Below, in pieces: positions 63,422 through 64,000 of a stretch of 64,000 nucleotides of DNA; position 1 is the stretch's first letter, and each line of letters opens with the position of its first letter. The stretch is from Granulosicoccus sp036478595 (GTDB taxonomy: Bacteria; Pseudomonadota; Gammaproteobacteria; Granulosicoccales; Granulosicoccaceae): assembly GCA_036478595.1 (NCBI GenBank), contig JAZGEF010000003.1, positions 164,780 to 228,779 on the forward strand, given 5' to 3'. The position numbers were made by a program, and so were the translations under genes. The notes under the pieces were generated by a model that searched no databases, was not told the DNA's origin, and saw only the letters and a list, made by a program, of their open reading frames with translations.

Positions 63422-64000
63422 CTAGCCCAGCTTCAAATCCAGCAGCTGAAACTCACTGTACAGATGGTCTATTTCATGAGGCACAACACGCTGGCTGATA
63501 TAATAACGAGCCACGGGTAAACGCTCGCAAGTAATCCCTACGGGCGGCTGTTTGACGAACCGACCATCAGCAGCCAGTACGGCCGGCGTATCGGGCAGTA
63601 GTTGATTCGCTAACGCTTGTGCGCAGTTTACGAAGAGCGCCTGATCACTTGCGTACATTAAGTCATACCAAAGCACATTAGCGCCTTTTTGTTTGATCGA
63701 AAAAAACAGCAACGATTGCTGTCCATCAAACTCAATTAGCAACGGCGTTAGCGCATACGGCTGCATATCCGCTATCAGTTTTTGCTGATGCACTACGATG
63801 CGTTCACGGATGGCTAGCGTGTTCGAGGTAATAACAACGCCTGCGTGCGATGGCGTGGCCTTAACCCAGAGGTAATGGTGATCTTCAAGCACCTGAAAAC
63901 CCAGTGACTCCACTATGCCTAAGGGCTTTTTTGAGTTAGTCAGAGTTGCATAGGTGAGCTTGGGGTCAGCAATACACGATATCAGCATATCCCGGCCGAG
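63422..64000 (-). CDS. GNAT-like acyltransferase, partial (5' end off the window)
   Basis: The frame stays open past the right edge, so the ATG at 63988 is probably internal. The visible part begins with a segment like the end of an acetyltransferase domain (DPKLTYATLTNSKKPLGIVESLGFQVL), followed by ~140 residues I do not recognise. It lies 35 bases before mscS in the same direction, likely one transcript. Substrate unknown. Confidence 0.5.
   Translation of the reverse strand, partial: LGRDMLISCIADPKLTYATLTNSKKPLGIVESLGFQVLEDHHYLWVKATPSHAGVVITSNTLAIRERIVVHQQKLIADMQPYALTPLLIEFDGQQSLLFFSIKQKGANVLWYDLMYASDQALFVNCAQALANQLLPDTPAVLAADGRFVKQPPVGITCERLPVARYYISQRVVPHEIDHLYSEFQLLDLKLG

Overview
The window reads as a chromosomal segment of a Gram-negative gammaproteobacterium. 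It carries the division/cell-wall (dcw) cluster, outer-membrane lipid asymmetry (Mla) and LPS-export (Lpt) genes, a type A RNase P RNA, and the rpoN-hpf-ptsN-rapZ neighbourhood. Gene order from about 1 to 42.9 kb resembles that known for Pseudomonas and relatives, but several usual members are missing and others are inserted. I cannot assign a genus. Genes for nitrate and nitrite reduction and for B12-dependent ribonucleotide reduction suggest a facultatively anaerobic, probably marine or sediment organism (inference).

Layout. 1-11.5 kb (minus): the dcw operon, transcribed mraZ-rsmH-ftsL-ftsI-murE-murF-mraY-murD-ftsW-murG-murC, nearly every junction being an ATGA or TGATG overlap; a good sigma70 promoter lies before mraZ. 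12-17 kb: an outer-membrane-type protein of unknown role, RNase P RNA preceded by a 16-bp tandem repeat, rsmI, lpoA, yraN and sspB. 17.2-20 kb: petABC (bc1 complex), then a divergent DegS-type protease. 21-27 kb: a DUF1919 protein, a secreted metalloprotease with a GlyGly-CTERM tail, an orphan HAMP membrane protein behind a perfect CRP-type site, and two tandem DAHP synthases. 27-32 kb: hisG, murA and mlaFEDCB. 32-43 kb (plus): mlaA, kdsD, lptCAB, rpoN, hpf, and a nitrogen-PTS block (ptsN, hprK, rapZ, HPr, enzyme I), then mgtE.

44.3-49.6 kb: a stand-alone DUF3391 protein; two inverted copies of a 163-164 bp structured repeat; a promoter region with DnaA-like boxes and paired NrdR boxes; a split class II ribonucleotide reductase (nrdJa/nrdJb) followed by three small genes including a parvulin. 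49.7-57 kb (minus): a denitrification block, napEDABC, then nirK (with a fused cytochrome c domain), a nirV-like gene and a Sco copper protein, with a perfect FNR/Anr box upstream. 57-64 kb: DUF2789 and BolA genes (plus), then on the minus strand a GNAT-like partial gene, a long MscS channel, and an ABC-exporter-like protein whose ATPase motifs are all degenerate and which ends in a cyclic-nucleotide-binding domain.

Most unusual: (i) three genes (mgtE, the DUF2789 gene, the degS-like gene) whose best start is an ATC codon 7-8 nt after a Shine-Dalgarno-like motif; (ii) the inverted repeat pair, whose arms differ in sequence but keep base pairing; (iii) the predicted ATPase-dead ABC/cNMP protein next to a mechanosensitive channel.
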